DNA of 60,000 bases, from assembly GCF_030272615.1 (NCBI RefSeq), contig NC_081408.1, positions 616,340,476-616,400,475 of the forward strand. Reading direction: 5' to 3'. Below the pieces are notes generated by a model. That model saw nothing but the letters and a program-made list of their open reading frames with translations, had not been told where the DNA came from and ran no database searches. Below are positions 24,052 through 35,789 of this stretch, piece by piece (the stretch's first letter is position 1; each line of letters begins with the position of its first letter). The stretch comes from Cryptomeria japonica. Lineage: Eukaryota; Streptophyta; Pinopsida; Cupressales; Cupressaceae. The translations under genes were made by a program, and so were the position numbers.

Positions 24052-27000
24052 ATGAATTTTAATATATGTGGTTGGAATGTTAAGGGGTTGGAGTCAAGGA
24101 TTAGAAAGTATGTTGTGAGAGCCTTTTGCAAAAAACAAGCCCAATATGGACTTCTTATGTTTGCAAGAGGTTAAATAATGGGATTCCAAGCAGAAACCGT
24201 CTTGAATTTCATTTGGAAAAATGAAAAAGTTATCATTTTGATCATAATAAAGGCAAAGGGAAACTGTTAGTTTGACCCATCCAAAATGGATAAAAAATAT
24301 TTAGTAGATTGGTACCTCTCCATGAAATAGACTTGTGTGGGTTTCTATGGTTGTTGGCTCAAAGAAGTTTGTCCTTTGTTTTCTTTATGCTTCAAATGAC
24401 TATAGGGAAATGTCAAACCTTTGGAATTCGATGGCTATTAGCCTCCAAAAAAACCTATGGATTTGTACTGGAGATTTCAATATGGTTGAAAGCAAGGAAG
24501 ATAAAAAAGGAGGTAAATATTCCTTGTGAAAAAGGGATGAGCTATTCTTTTGGTCAAAAATGTAATGAAGAATATATTTGACCCCTTGGAGAGGAACAAG
24601 GAATCCTCCTGCCCCCATATGGTTCATCGGATGCAATAATCAGTATGTAAACAAGAGGATTTATCCCAGGCTTGATAGATTTTATGGAAATAGCAAATTT
24701 CTCTCCTTCAATGGCCCACAAGGGGAAAATATTTTCTTAGTTGTCCCTACTACTATGTCCGATCATTCCCCCATCAGTACCAATGTCACACGTGGTATGT
24801 CATTTCCTCCCCCTAAGGCCCACTAATCTTTTCCCTTCAAGTTGAATGCTTATTTTCTCAATGATAAAGATTGCCTTGATGGTATCAAAACTACGATTGT
24901 TCTTTCAAAAGCTCTTAACAAGAGCAAGGATCCCTTGCACATCTAGGACTCTCTTTGTGGAGGTTTGGATGAATCTATTTCAAATTGTTGGAAAAAAGAA
25001 AGCACTCAACATAAATAAAATTGGCAACCTCCTACATCAAAATCTTTTGATGCTAGAAGGTCAGATGCAAGGCAATAGTTGTGATAGACAACTTAAGGCC
25101 AAGCTCATTAGAACCAAGATCAATCTAAAAAAAATCCAGAATTATAAATTTCAAGTTCAAAAGGTCAAGGCCAAGATGAGTTGGCTATAGGAAGGAGATA
25201 GAGGCTCCAAGTACTTTTTTGAGTTTCTAAAAAAGGCTTTTCATGACTTTTTCCAAACTCTCTACCTTAGAACAAAATAGTAAAAATTAAGAGGCTAACG
25301 AATTTTGTTTAAAAATTATTCTAAATAGAGTACGTGATGAAGATTCTAAAACTCTGGAATAATATGATCTCAATCTAAGAAATAGAGAATACAATTGTCA
25401 ATGGGAAATGTCCTAGAGCAGATGGTCTCATTATTGAGTTCTATGAAGAAAATATAGATTGGAGAGGGTTTTAACTTATTGAGCTATACAATGCTACATT
25501 CATCAATAACTCCATGGGGGTGAACATCAATGGGGGCATTATTAAGTTGATACCAAAGGAGGGAGACAAAAAACTAGTAAGGAATTGGAGACCTTTTACA
25601 TTAAATGCCTCTTAGAAAACTCTTGAAAAACCATTGATAGGAGGTTGACAAAGGTGCTTGGTAAATTAGTCTTAGCTACTCAAACATTTTTTATCAAAGG
25701 GAGGTATATCCTTGAAAATCTTATTACAAGATGGGAGGGTATGCACTTGGAAAAGTGGGATGGTCAGAATGTAGCAATGATTCTACTAGAATTTGAGAAA
25801 GCCTATGATAGAATAGAATGGTCCTTTGTCCTAGATATGATTAGAGCATTTAGCTTTCCTTCAAAATTTTGTAAATAGATCAATATCTTATTCAAAGATT
25901 CCTCCATGGCTATTGATGTCAATGGTGGATTCTCTAAGCCCATAATCCTTCAAAGATCTACAAGGCAAGGGTGTCCAATTTCCCCCACCTTGTTTGTTAT
26001 AGTTGTAGACGCACTACACTATATCCTTAAATCATATTAATTTCTCCTCAAATCAAAGGTATAAGATTCCTTAATGAGGAAAAAAAATTGAATGCATGGT
26101 TTGCAGATGACACAAAAATTTCCACAGAACTTGTTGGGGCTAATTTCAATAACACTATAAAAAGGTTGGAGATCTTTTGTGAAGCTTCAAGGTCTAAGAT
26201 TGCTCCCCATAAATCTACTAGAATTAGGTAGAAAATAGAACCACCTAGATGGTTGTTAAATAAAGGTCGGGGTTGATCTAATCCATACAAAGTGGTAAGA
26301 TACCTTGCAATCCCCTTCTATGTCTATCCTTCCCTCAAAAATATGTGGGAATGGGTGTTTAAGAAAATTGAGGAAAAACATGTGAAATGGAAGATGCATC
26401 TTCTTTCATTGGCTGTAGGGTTCAAGTGGTTCAAAAAGTCATTGCATCTCATGTCATTTGTTACTTTTCAGCATGGCTCTTTTCTAGCATCCAATTTAAC
26501 AAACTGCGGAAGATATTAAGGGAGTTCCTATGGTTGGATGGTATGGGAAACATGAAGAGATATAATGTATCTTGGGCTTCTTGTTGCTTTCCTAAAAGCT
26601 AGGGTGGGTTGGGTTTAAAGGATCTAAAAATACAAGGCATTTCCCTAGCATCTAAGTGTATATTCAATTCCATGCAAGGGAATGAACCATGGAAAGTTTT
26701 AGTAAAAAATAACTCGAAATTGTCTTAACCAGAAAGGGGAAAATAGTGGTATCCTTTGCATATTGAGGATATTCTTTTTGGCCAGTTTAAGGTTAGAGCT
26801 TATGGTTTAGTTGTCTTTGCCACCTTATTGAAAGCATGGGATCAAGTCAAGCACTTGGTTTTTAATGGGGTAGTTGTGAATAACTCCCCTCTACATTGTG
26901 TAACTAATAGGTCAATCTAGCAGAACATTGCACCAAATGGAAAACCTTTGGCTTTGACTCAGGGTTGTTCCACTAAGGCTTGGAACTCTTTGGGTGTTAA

Positions 27001-27540
27001 GGTTCTTCAAGATATCTTGGTTAATGGCAAGTTAGGATTGTGGGAGTAGCTGAGCACTAAGTATGGGTTACCTTTAACCCATAAAAAAAACTTACTCCAT
27101 GATAAATAATGCACTGGGTGAATGGTTCCCAAGTAGAATGATTAGTAAATCTGAACGGATGGACAATATTAAATGGCAAGATGGATCTAAACTTTTCTCT
27201 GTTACAATTAACAAGATATATAACATGTTTGTTCTCTTGGGAGAGATATGCAGTTCACTTAATACTACTTGGAATTTAAATTGGTTAGACTCTAAATGGC
27301 TTAAAATCGTGAACTACCTTTCGCATTAAATAGTGGAACCAAAAAAAATTTATTTTTATTGGTTATTTGTCCTTAAAAGGCTTGTTGTAGATCATGTTTT
27401 GCACTCCTATGGATTGTCAACTAAAACTTGTGATTATTGTGATTTACCTGAAACTTTTGAAAAACTCTTTTTTATACTACAAATATGCACGTGCTCTTTG
27501 GTTTTTGATGTTTGGTTAGCTTGTGAATTGGAATGATAAT
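24052..27540 (+). pseudogene. LINE-B ORF2 remnant: endonuclease and RT
   Basis: ATG at 24052 starts the endonuclease (GWNVKGLESRIRKY). Later pieces are TGDFNMVESKEDKKGG (about 24465-24515), RIYPRLDRFYGN (about 24658-24693) and SDHSPI (near 24758). RT blocks follow: LIPKEGDKKLVRNWRPFTL (about 25548), an AYDRIEW block near 25800, RQGCPISPTLFV near 25963, and FADDTKIST near 26100. A zf-RVT-like segment with CDYCDLPETFEKLFF lies near 27430-27475. Many frameshifts and stops separate these. The endonuclease SDH and RT FADD catalytic residues are still readable, unlike the endonuclease motif in LINE-A. Coding-like phrases (NKYMEERKITKQ) continue to about 27950 in other frames. Confidence 0.85.
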
Positions 27541-28199
27541 AATGGTTTTACTTGGTTTGAAATCCTTGTTGTGTATGTTGAGGTTTTTTATGTGAATTTA
27601 AATAGATTTTGGCTTGTTCTTACCAATGAGATTTTTTTGTTTTTATGGAAAAAGAGGAATGAATAACTTTTTTAGTGCAAGAAAAGACATTATACTGAGT
27701 TCAACAATGAGCTCACGTATCTAATGATTATGGTATAGGTCTCAACTGCTGTGGAGATTCCCAAGGATTGATTTATGATCTTGCTGAGAGGAGTCATGCT
27801 AATATACAAAACAGACATCACATCTACTCATTTCTTCCCTCATGGAAGGAATAACCTGAATAAAGAAGAGTTAGAGTTTCTTAACAAATACATGGAAGAA
27901 AGAAAGATCACCAAACAGGGCATTGAAGACAACAAAAAGAAAAAGAAATAGAGTGTTAAATGGGATATTACAATTGATCCTAATACTATTGTGCCTCCCT
28001 TAGGTGTGCTTATGAGTGTGACAAGGATAAGTGAAGTAATAGTGCTATAGGTTGTTGGGACTAGATGCTTTTATTACTTGTTATATGATGTACTAAGTTG
28101 TACAAACCTGATTCATATTTTTTGTTATTTTGGCTACTTGGTGATCTACATTGACACAATTTGGAGTTGATTCTCCTCATAATGTATTGTTGTTTTTTT

Positions 28200-29640
28200 A
28201 TACTATATTTAATAGAAATAAATTATTATTCTCATGCTAGATGTGATCAAAATTAATATGAGCTTACATGTTTATTATCTATGTTTGAGGAGGACACCAT
28301 TCTGGTCATGGGAAGGGAGAGTTGTGAGATGAGGAATATAGTTGATTTGGTTGTCTTGGTCATATAAGTTTTGTATAGGATGAATGGAATTGTCATGTCC
28401 CATTTTATTCTTCCATGGGATAATTGAGTGAGCATAGGAAGAATGATTTATTTAATATTTATCATTGTCCATCCAATTCTAATAAAAAGAGAAAAATTAA
28501 ATAACAAATTATATTTTCATGAGTCCCAAATTGAACATCGGAAATTGTGCCCTTTGGGTTTAATAGTTAGAAGCTCAAGAAATAAGTGATCGTTGAAAAT
28601 GGAAGGGTCTTTTGGGCAACTCAACAGTAAAAAATTCAATAGCCACTGTGGACATCCAACTCTTGTTTAATGGTTATAAGTATGATTTTGTAAGTCATTT
28701 GAAGGCATGTTTATTATTATATCTTCTCCCATATTTGCATATTTGCAGACAACTTCTTCAATGGATGAAAACTTGTTGAATGAGAAGGCTTGTGGATGAA
28801 AACTAGTGAGCTTTAGGTGATCAAAGGATGAAAATACTTTTATTTTAGAGGGAATTCTCATCTATAAATTTCACTTGGACTAGATTTTTTTGTAATATTG
28901 ACTAGTTTCTTCTTTTCAATGTGTCATTATTCATTTGGTGATTTGGGAATTCTTCGAGCATAATTGTGTAATTGGTTGTTAGTTTTGAGTCTTGTGCAGG
29001 TATCACAATAGTACGCTTTTGTAATTGAGTTTGTAATCAGATCTACATGCTGGTATTACCATTTGGAATGCAAACTATTTTAGTTTGTGGTGTTTGGAGT
29101 TAATCAAGTGTACTAGATTTGTCATATTTTCTGAATTTTGTGTTGAATTTAGGTGTTGAAAGACAAATCAACTTCTGTTGTTGTAGATAAGATCTCAGAT
29201 TTGATTATTTTCTTTTGTGTATTAAAAAATTCATTTCTTTGGTGTTCCATGAAGTTTCATTTGATTTGATGTTCTTTTGGTGAAGACTAGCTAGCTAGTT
29301 TATTGGGCAAAATTGGGTATTCTTGATAGATGAATCTACATTGTGTTGCTATTATAATAAATCAATTTTAGACCTATTAATATGTTATTTGATATCAAAA
29401 AATCTATTTTAGTAATTTTCTTTGAGGTTTCCTTAACTGGGTACCATTTCTATGCAAGACTAGCTAAATCATTTTGGTGTTTTCGATGAAATTGACAATA
29501 ATATTTGCAAATCTTATTTTCAAATATTATTACTCAATTTTTGGTTGAGGATATTATAGTGGTATTGGAGAATAATCTTGATAGTCTATGGAGTGAATTA
29601 AGTTGATAATATGAGTGGAATCTTTAATCTAGATATACAA
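28200..29640. other. Unassigned AT-rich DNA
   Basis: No gene or element edge is identified. The phrase AATGGAAGG...GGGCAACTCAACA near 28600 recurs near 30020, so part of this stretch may belong to the same old gypsy element as the gag scrap that follows. ORFs of 60-64 codons on the minus strand have no motif. Confidence 0.4.
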
Positions 29641-30258
29641 ATTTGTTAACTAACATGAATCAAATTCAAGAGATACAAAATGACCTACAATGGAAGTAAA
29701 AAAAATATCATTTGGATGAATATCTTGAAAAAAATTGTAGATGGTGGGAATATTACAACTTTGTTCTCAATTAGATTAAAGAAGGAATATATTGTAGAGG
29801 ATATGTAGAACTTGCAAGGAAAAGTCAAGGGCACTAAAGAATCAAGGTAAGGTAGAGATGAAAGGGAGAATCTCAGATGAAGCTATATCTTACAACAATA
29901 CCAACACAAGAGAAGATAAAATAAAAGGAAAAATATAAGGTTGTTCAGGAGAAAAATACAAAAAAATCTCTACTATGGTAAGTCATAGATGCTCAAAATG
30001 GTTGTTGGATGCCTCAAATGGAAGGTTTTTTAGGGCAACTCAACAATCGAAATATTAACTTGGGAAAAAAAGGATTTGTTTTACATGCAAGGAATATTGG
30101 GAGCCAAGTCGTAGATGTGGGAGCAATGAAGGAGTAAAATGAAAATCATGTAAAAATGAGAAGATGAAAGCAAAAGGGGTAATGGATACATCATTGCAAG
30201 TTCAAGATAATAAACAAGAATCAAAATCACATATTGAAGGTAAAGACATTTTAATAGG
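29640..30258 (+). pseudogene. Ty3/gypsy gag scrap with degenerate zinc knuckle
   Basis: Near 30074-30130 one frame reads RICFTCKEYWEPSRRCGS. This matches the gypsy gag finger usually written CFxCxExWxPGHxC, with the zinc-binding His changed to Arg. Upstream there is broken coding-like sequence rich in Lys and Glu. No protease or RT follows: the LTR beginning at 30259 interrupts or ends it. Only the finger supports the call. Confidence 0.45.
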
Positions 30259-31817
30259 TGTAACTAGGAAAATGGGAAAACACACCAAAGCCTAGAGTTA
30301 TGCAACCACAAAACACAACAAGCTATGAAATTGATCCTAATTCAATCAATAGAGCTATGAAGACAAGATACTAAACTAAATGCAAACATTACAAAACGCG
30401 GATATCTCCTTGACAATTCTCCATTGGCTTTCTTTCTCCTTCAAGTGGGACTTGTGTGGATATCACCTATAAGGTTGCAAGTGTGATGGAAGCAAGATTG
30501 CAAAGTGAAAACAACAACGTAATGATACTTGAAAAATGTGGATACCAATTGATTGAAAAGAGAGGTCAATTAATAGGACAAAAACCTCCAAAATTGACAA
30601 GCATTCGAAAAGGGCAACAAATTTAAAATTTAGCATGATTGAATGACATGATTATGACAAATTGATTAAAAAGTTATGACAAATTGCTATGCAAAATCAA
30701 TGACAAATTGAGAGAAAATTAAGCCTCCAAGTTATGACAAATTGGCCACAAATTTAGCTTCATAAATTATGACAAAGGGAAGCATAAAAAGAGGAGAAAT
30801 TTGTGGGAAAAGTTAGGAGGGAATAATTAGTGAGATTTTGAAATTCAAAAATTCAAAAATTGGGTGGAAAAGAGGAATTAGAAAATTAGGAAAATAGAAA
30901 TGAGGAAAAAAATAAAATTTATTAATAAATTCTCATTTATTAATTAATTCACAAAAAGGGACACAATTAGCCAATTAAACAAAGTATTTAATTGTGACAT
31001 GAAGGACTTAGGAAAAATGAATAAATTCACTTAACCTAAAAGAGAAATGTTAATAGGATTACATGAATAAATCATTAAACCCTAGGAGAAAATAGGTTAT
31101 GACAAAATTGAAGCCAATAAATGATAAACATTGCAATCAAAAGGACAAAATGACAAGAATTAGATAATGACAAGAAATCGACATTGATTGACTGATGAAG
31201 ATCAATGACAAATTGATCAAAATTGACAAAAGGAATCAAATTGACAAACAACAAATGATAAAGGATCAATGACTAATCGATCCAAAATTGACAAGATATG
31301 ATGATTGATTGAGTTTGATGACAAATCGATTGAATATTGATAAAAAACCGACTTGATGAAGGTTGACATGATACTGAGATTGACAAAGACCGATGACAAA
31401 TCAATCACAATTAACAAGGCTGACTGATAATTGATGATTGAAAGAGGATCCAAAAGTGATCGAAATTGATTGACAACTGATCAAAGATAATTTAAGCTTG
31501 ATTGAAAATAATTGAGGTCAAGGACAAAACCCTAATTCAATATAAAATAGGATTGATGATGTCCAATTGACATGATAGATTGACCACGACCAAAGATTGC
31601 AAGTCGAAGATGATATCGACAAGACCTAATTGAAAAATGCTAGAAACATAATCAAAGGGGAGAGAAGTGCATAAGAATGACAAGATGTCAACAAATGATA
31701 AAGATCAAGTGTGCGACATAAAATAAGTGTTAATAAGATGTGAAAACCCTAGAATAAGGTCACGCAGACATGTTAAAGTATGACGCCACAAGCATTAACC
31801 ATTTTTAGATGCCTAAA
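30259..31817 (-). mobile_element. Minus-strand gypsy-type LTR (copy A)
   Basis: This block aligns along its length with the LTR at 32455-34040: the plus-strand left end TGTAACTAGGAAAATGGGAAA matches TGTACGTTAGGAAATAGGAAA, and the right end CATTTTTAGATGCCTAAA matches CATTTTTAGGTGTCTACA. Shared inner landmarks include TTTATTAATTAATTCACAAA and the GATGACAAATCGAT-type motifs. On the minus strand a polypurine-like tract precedes its start (31818-31832), so it looks like the 3' LTR of a minus-strand element whose body is mostly gone. It is much more decayed than copy B, and no target duplication is visible. Confidence 0.7.
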
Positions 31818-31832
31818 TTTTTCCCCTCTTTG
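31818..31832 (-). other. Polypurine tract next to LTR copy A
   Basis: On the minus strand CAAAGAGGGGAAAAA lies directly before the LTR start TTTAGGCATC (a decayed TGTAGACACC). This is the expected place for the plus-strand primer and sets the orientation. Confidence 0.5.
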
Positions 31833-32449
31833 AGACAATGCGATTATGAGTGTTATTTCAAATAATAATCAAGACATATACCCCAAACGACGACAAGGAT
31901 ATATGTATGCCCCCTCAAGGAAATGGCTGGAAAAATCCAGAAAAGAGGCCAATTGATCGACAACGATGACAGAAAACCAGGGGTTCGAACGGACTGAAAA
32001 TCAGAGATTGGATGCACAAGATACAAGCGTTATAAGGCACAAAATACCACGACCAATACAACATGGGAAGGATGCATGTCCATCTAGGCACTTGGAAAAG
32101 CTATAAAGGGGGTGGGAAGTGTGAAAAGGACTCATTTGCACTTACTAGCTTGGGAGACTTTGAGCTCTGGACAAAGGACCTTGTAGAGAGATGGTGAACA
32201 TTCCATTGGCGAACCACCTTAGGGAACATGTATGTAGCTTCATATGACCGACCGACACGGGAGCAACGGTAAGTGCCTCAAAAACCCATGTTTCAATTTT
32301 GGTCAATTTTGCATGCTTTTTAGACATTGCGAGGCATGTTTGGGGGGGGGGGGGGGAGAAGAGAAATTGCACTTGTGTGGGGAGAACTTGCACATGTGTG
32401 AGATTTTTCTGCACTTGTGAGTTATCTCATAGGCACAAGAACTTACAAC
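31833..32449 (-). other. Non-coding remnant of the minus-strand gypsy element
   Basis: About 600 bp with no coding signal. It contains a second G-rich minus-strand tract (GAGGGGGCATACA, near 31910), a TATAAAG-like box near 32104 on the plus strand, a run of 15 G residues (32342-32356), and at its right end several GCACTTGTG/CACAAG words. It continues beyond the inserted LTR B at 34046. Confidence 0.4.
32342..32356 (+). repeat. G15 homopolymer
   Basis: Fifteen consecutive G residues between CATGTTT and AGAAGAGAAATTGC. Such runs are prone to length error in sequencing and to slippage in vivo. Confidence 0.9.
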
Positions 32450-32454
32450 ACAAG
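32450..32454. repeat. Left 5-bp target duplication of LTR B (ACAAG)
   Basis: ACAAG precedes the LTR terminus TGTACG. The same five bases follow the other terminus at 34041-34045. Five base pairs is the usual length for gypsy integrase. Confidence 0.8.
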
Positions 32455-34040
32455 TGTACGTTAGGAAATAGGAAATCATCACAAGCAAGTCAAAACATAA
32501 TAGCTCAATCAGAAATGCATTCATTGCAATGAATCTATCCTAAGACACACTCAATAGAGACATGAAAACAAAGCATACAAAACTAGAAATTATGCAAACC
32601 ATAGACACGATTTGAATGCTCCTTCATGCGGCTCCATTGTTCTTCTTTCCTCTCCAAATAGTTGTGGATCTCACCTACAAGTGCACACACAATTGAAAGC
32701 AAGTAGACGGGATTTTTGATCAAGAGTACTAGAAGCTTAGATTCGATAGCCTGATTATCAATTACCAATTATTCTCATTATTAGCCAAGATTGAAGAAAT
32801 TCATCCAATTTATAGAAGAATTGGAGAGATGACAAGATTAGCATGATAGTGATTCGAATGGAAATTCAAATCAAGAATAGCAAAATTATGACATGTCTAT
32901 GACAAATTGCTATGCAAAGATTTATGACAAATTCTATGTCAAGAATTTATGACAATTTATGACAAATTTCTATGTCAAGAATTGATTGATTGTCAATTAT
33001 GACAAATTATGACAAATTTCTATGTCATTTACATGAATTTAGGAGAGAAATAGGAGGAATTTGAAATTAGGAATTAAGAAAATTAGAAAATTGAAATTGA
33101 TGAAAATTAGGAATTTGAAATTAGGTAAATTAATCAATAATCTTTCATTTATTAATTAATTCACAAAGAGGAATAATTAGCCAATTAAATGAAGATTTAA
33201 TTGTAATGAGAAGACTTGGGATAAATAAGTAATTTATTAATCCTAAAGGAAGAAAATGATAGCAAGGTTAAATGACTAAATCACAAAACCCTAGAAGGTG
33301 AATTAGCAATGCGAGGATGACAATTAGGTCTTGATTGAAGATAATTAATGTCGATCATGATTTTGATTTAACAAAGGACCAATGTGATAAATGATTTGAT
33401 TGATAAATGCGCCAATTGACGAGGAACAATGACAAATTGATCCAAATTGACATAATTGTGACAGACAATGATCGATAGCGAAATGATCGCAAAATGACAA
33501 AATTGACAAGAGGACAAGGATTGATGATAAATAGATTGCAAGATGACAAGATTAAAAATGACCACGATCGATGACAAATCAATCGCAAAATGACAAGATC
33601 GAACATGACAACGACCGATGACAAATCGATCGCAAAATGACAAGATTGAAAATGATAAAGATTAATGACAAATCGATAAGAGGACAAAACCCTAATTAGG
33701 ATTGACGATGTCCAAAATGATAAGATTAATGATAAGATTAATAAGAGGAAAAAACCCTAATTAGGATTGACGATGTCCAAAATGATAACAAATTAGCACG
33801 CACATTGATGCGATAGGATAAAATCGATCAAAATCATGATTGGATAGTGTTGTCGACAAGACCAAATTTGAAAGCGCGACAGAATGAAGAATGTAGAAGA
33901 ATGCCTCGATGCTCGCAAATGATAAAAACCAAGTGCGTGACATAGGAGAAATGGTAATGCGACGCAAAAACCTAAAATGAGGCAATGCGCAAATGTTAAA
34001 GTATGACTCCGCAACCGTTGACCATTTTTAGGTGTCTACA
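32455..34040 (-). mobile_element. Solo LTR B, gypsy type, minus strand
   Basis: The 1,586-bp block starts TGTACG and ends TCTACA on the plus strand, giving complementary TGTA/TACA termini, and is flanked by the duplication ACAAG. On the minus strand it opens TGTAGACACCTAAAAATG, the same 18 bases that open the 5' LTR of element T at 39952, and ORFs inside it have no family motif. There is no internal coding region between the termini, so it is a solo LTR left by recombination. It contains repeats of GATGACAAATCGATCGCAAAATGACAAG. It inserted into a stretch rich in CACAAG words. Confidence 0.85.
33480..33810. repeat. Tandem repeats within LTR B (about 47 bp and 65 bp units)
   Basis: Units beginning CGATGACAAATC at 33569 and CGATGACAAATCGATCGC at 33616 define a degenerate repeat of about 47 bp that extends leftward to about 33480. 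Next to it, AGGACAAAACCCTAATTAGG (33681) and AGGAAAAAACCCTAATTAGG (33746) are copies of a 65-bp unit. These lie in the U3-like half of the minus-strand LTR. Copy A carries the same motifs less regularly. Confidence 0.8.
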
Positions 34041-34045
34041 ACAAG
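34041..34045. repeat. Right 5-bp target duplication of LTR B (ACAAG)
   Basis: The second copy of ACAAG directly follows the TCTACA terminus of LTR B. Confidence 0.8.
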
Positions 34046-35789
34046 CACAAGAACTTGCAGCACAAGTGCAACATTGCATGGGATGCAATAATGTGACTTG
34101 TTTTGCACACTAATAACTTTGAAAAGGGGTCTTAGGGTCTGGGAGACCAAAATGGGGTAGGATAGGATATGAAAGCATCTAATTGACATGCAAAATAGGG
34201 AAAATGCAACCCCTAGGATAAAACCCTAAACATGACAATTAATGCCCTAATGGTGATGCAGATTCGCCACTATCACAGCCAGGACTAGGGACAAGATAAA
34301 CGTCATGCTTGAGATAGGACAAGGAGTAGGAGGATAGAGGGAGAACCCAGTGACAAAGGCACATGCTAACTATACTTTAGACATCTTTTTCTCTTATGTA
34401 GTTAGCTTGCGAGCCATACTTGGGACAGACAGTTCGATTTTGTACTCCAACACCTTTGATATATATATGATATGATATGCAACTATGTTATCATATGCAT
34501 TTGTGTTTCTTTTTATATGATGCCATGTATGGATGCTTTATACACATTTCATGTGATGCAATGAATGAAATATGCGCTTATGTTCTTTTTCTATTTGCTA
34601 ACGCTTAATAGAATGCAATGAATAATGATGTGATGCAAATGCTTCATTTTTTTGGGTTTTTATGCAAATTAATGAATGATAATGATGTGCACATGATTCA
34701 TTTTTGTTATTTTTAGGATACACTGAATGAATATGATGCGCAAATGTACTAATGAGTGAATGTAGGATGCAACTTATTTTTTGTGTATCGGAGCACTAGA
34801 CCGAACTGACTGTGAGGACTGACAAAAGAAATGTTAGTAAGAAGAAATGAGACAAAGGAGAATTAGTGGTGAAGAAAAACTTGCTTTCACAAATGCACAA
34901 TAGTAGGTGAAAACCTTTATTTTATATGGCAAAATAGATGCGATGCACCATGGCAATGAAGGCCACGACGATAATGCAAACCCTTTGCATAAAACAAACA
35001 TTTTGAAGACAAGGAATGAATCAAAATATCCTAAGACATACATGCCCTAGAATGCTATGAAACACTTTGCAAACAAAATACAAAAACAAAAAATGGACCA
35101 TGAGCCATCTCGGTCACTCTAAATCACTCAGTGACATCATCGAGCAACATAGGAACATGGTCAAAGCCAAAGATAAATCAAAGAAAGATAAGACTCACAA
35201 ACTCAAACAAGTCAAAAAAACATTCTGATCTTCATTGTCAAAAGTGATAATCTTTGTGTTGAAAGGACAATCATGTTGTCTGGTTTCAGGGAATGCATTA
35301 CCCCGTATAAGACAGGATACAATCTGGTTTTGAGTATACTACACCTTGTATAAGACCCATGATAATGCTAACAAAAGGACTGATAATGTTGATGTTGTTT
35401 GATTGATATGACAACTTGATTAGTTTTAATGCTTGATTGGTCAAACAATTCATCTGTTAATGCATGATTTCATTTAAGCACAATGTTTTATCATGTTTTT
35501 GTTGGATGTCTACTCAAATGTCTATCTATGTACAAAAGGGACAATTTATTAGCAAAAATGAAAGTGATTGTTTTTGGATTTTTGATGTTTTCCAATTTTT
35601 AGGGTTTTCGAACTTTTTTGATTTTTTTTGTTTTTTTCAGGTCATTTTATAATTTTTTATTATTATTTCAGGACATTTTTTCAATTTTTTTGTGTTATTT
35701 CAGGATAATTTACAATTTTTTTGGATTTTTTCAAGAGCTTATGCAATGTTTAAGGATTTTTTCATGATTTTCCCCCACTATCTAGCAAG
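34046..35789. other. Non-coding repetitive DNA between LTR B and the unknown ORF
   Basis: No reading frame resembles a known protein. About 34540-34770 holds degenerate units around AATGAATGATAATGATGTGATGCAAATG. About 35560-35750 is T-rich, with a repeated TTTCAGGNNATTTT...TTTTTT unit of roughly 45 bp. The left end continues the CACAAG-word cluster interrupted by LTR B. This may be untranslated DNA of the minus-strand element or of the element ending at 38600. Confidence 0.45.

Larger units (their letters stand above)
22263..28200 (+). mobile_element. LINE-B: older, decayed L1-type retrotransposon
   Basis: A second LINE in the same orientation, with ORF1 from 22340 and ORF2 from 24052, both broken many times. 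LINE-A inserted just upstream of ORF1, probably in the leader or immediate flank of LINE-B. No target duplication or convincing poly(A) tail was found, and the right edge is only approximate. The protein is clearly different from LINE-A's, so this is another family and not a tandem copy. A C-terminal RNase H like that of LINE-A was not detected. Confidence 0.8.

Noticed and set aside
28200-29640. Possible host gene or intron
   Set aside because: No coherent reading frame or paired splice sites could be supported.
33480-33700. CRISPR-like regular spacing
   Set aside because: Units are contiguous and degenerate, without unique spacers, and the DNA is plant-type.
31217-34014. Several minus-strand ORFs rich in Ile, Ser and His
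   Set aside because: They are readings of the GATGACAAATCGAT-type repeat arrays in LTR copies A and B.
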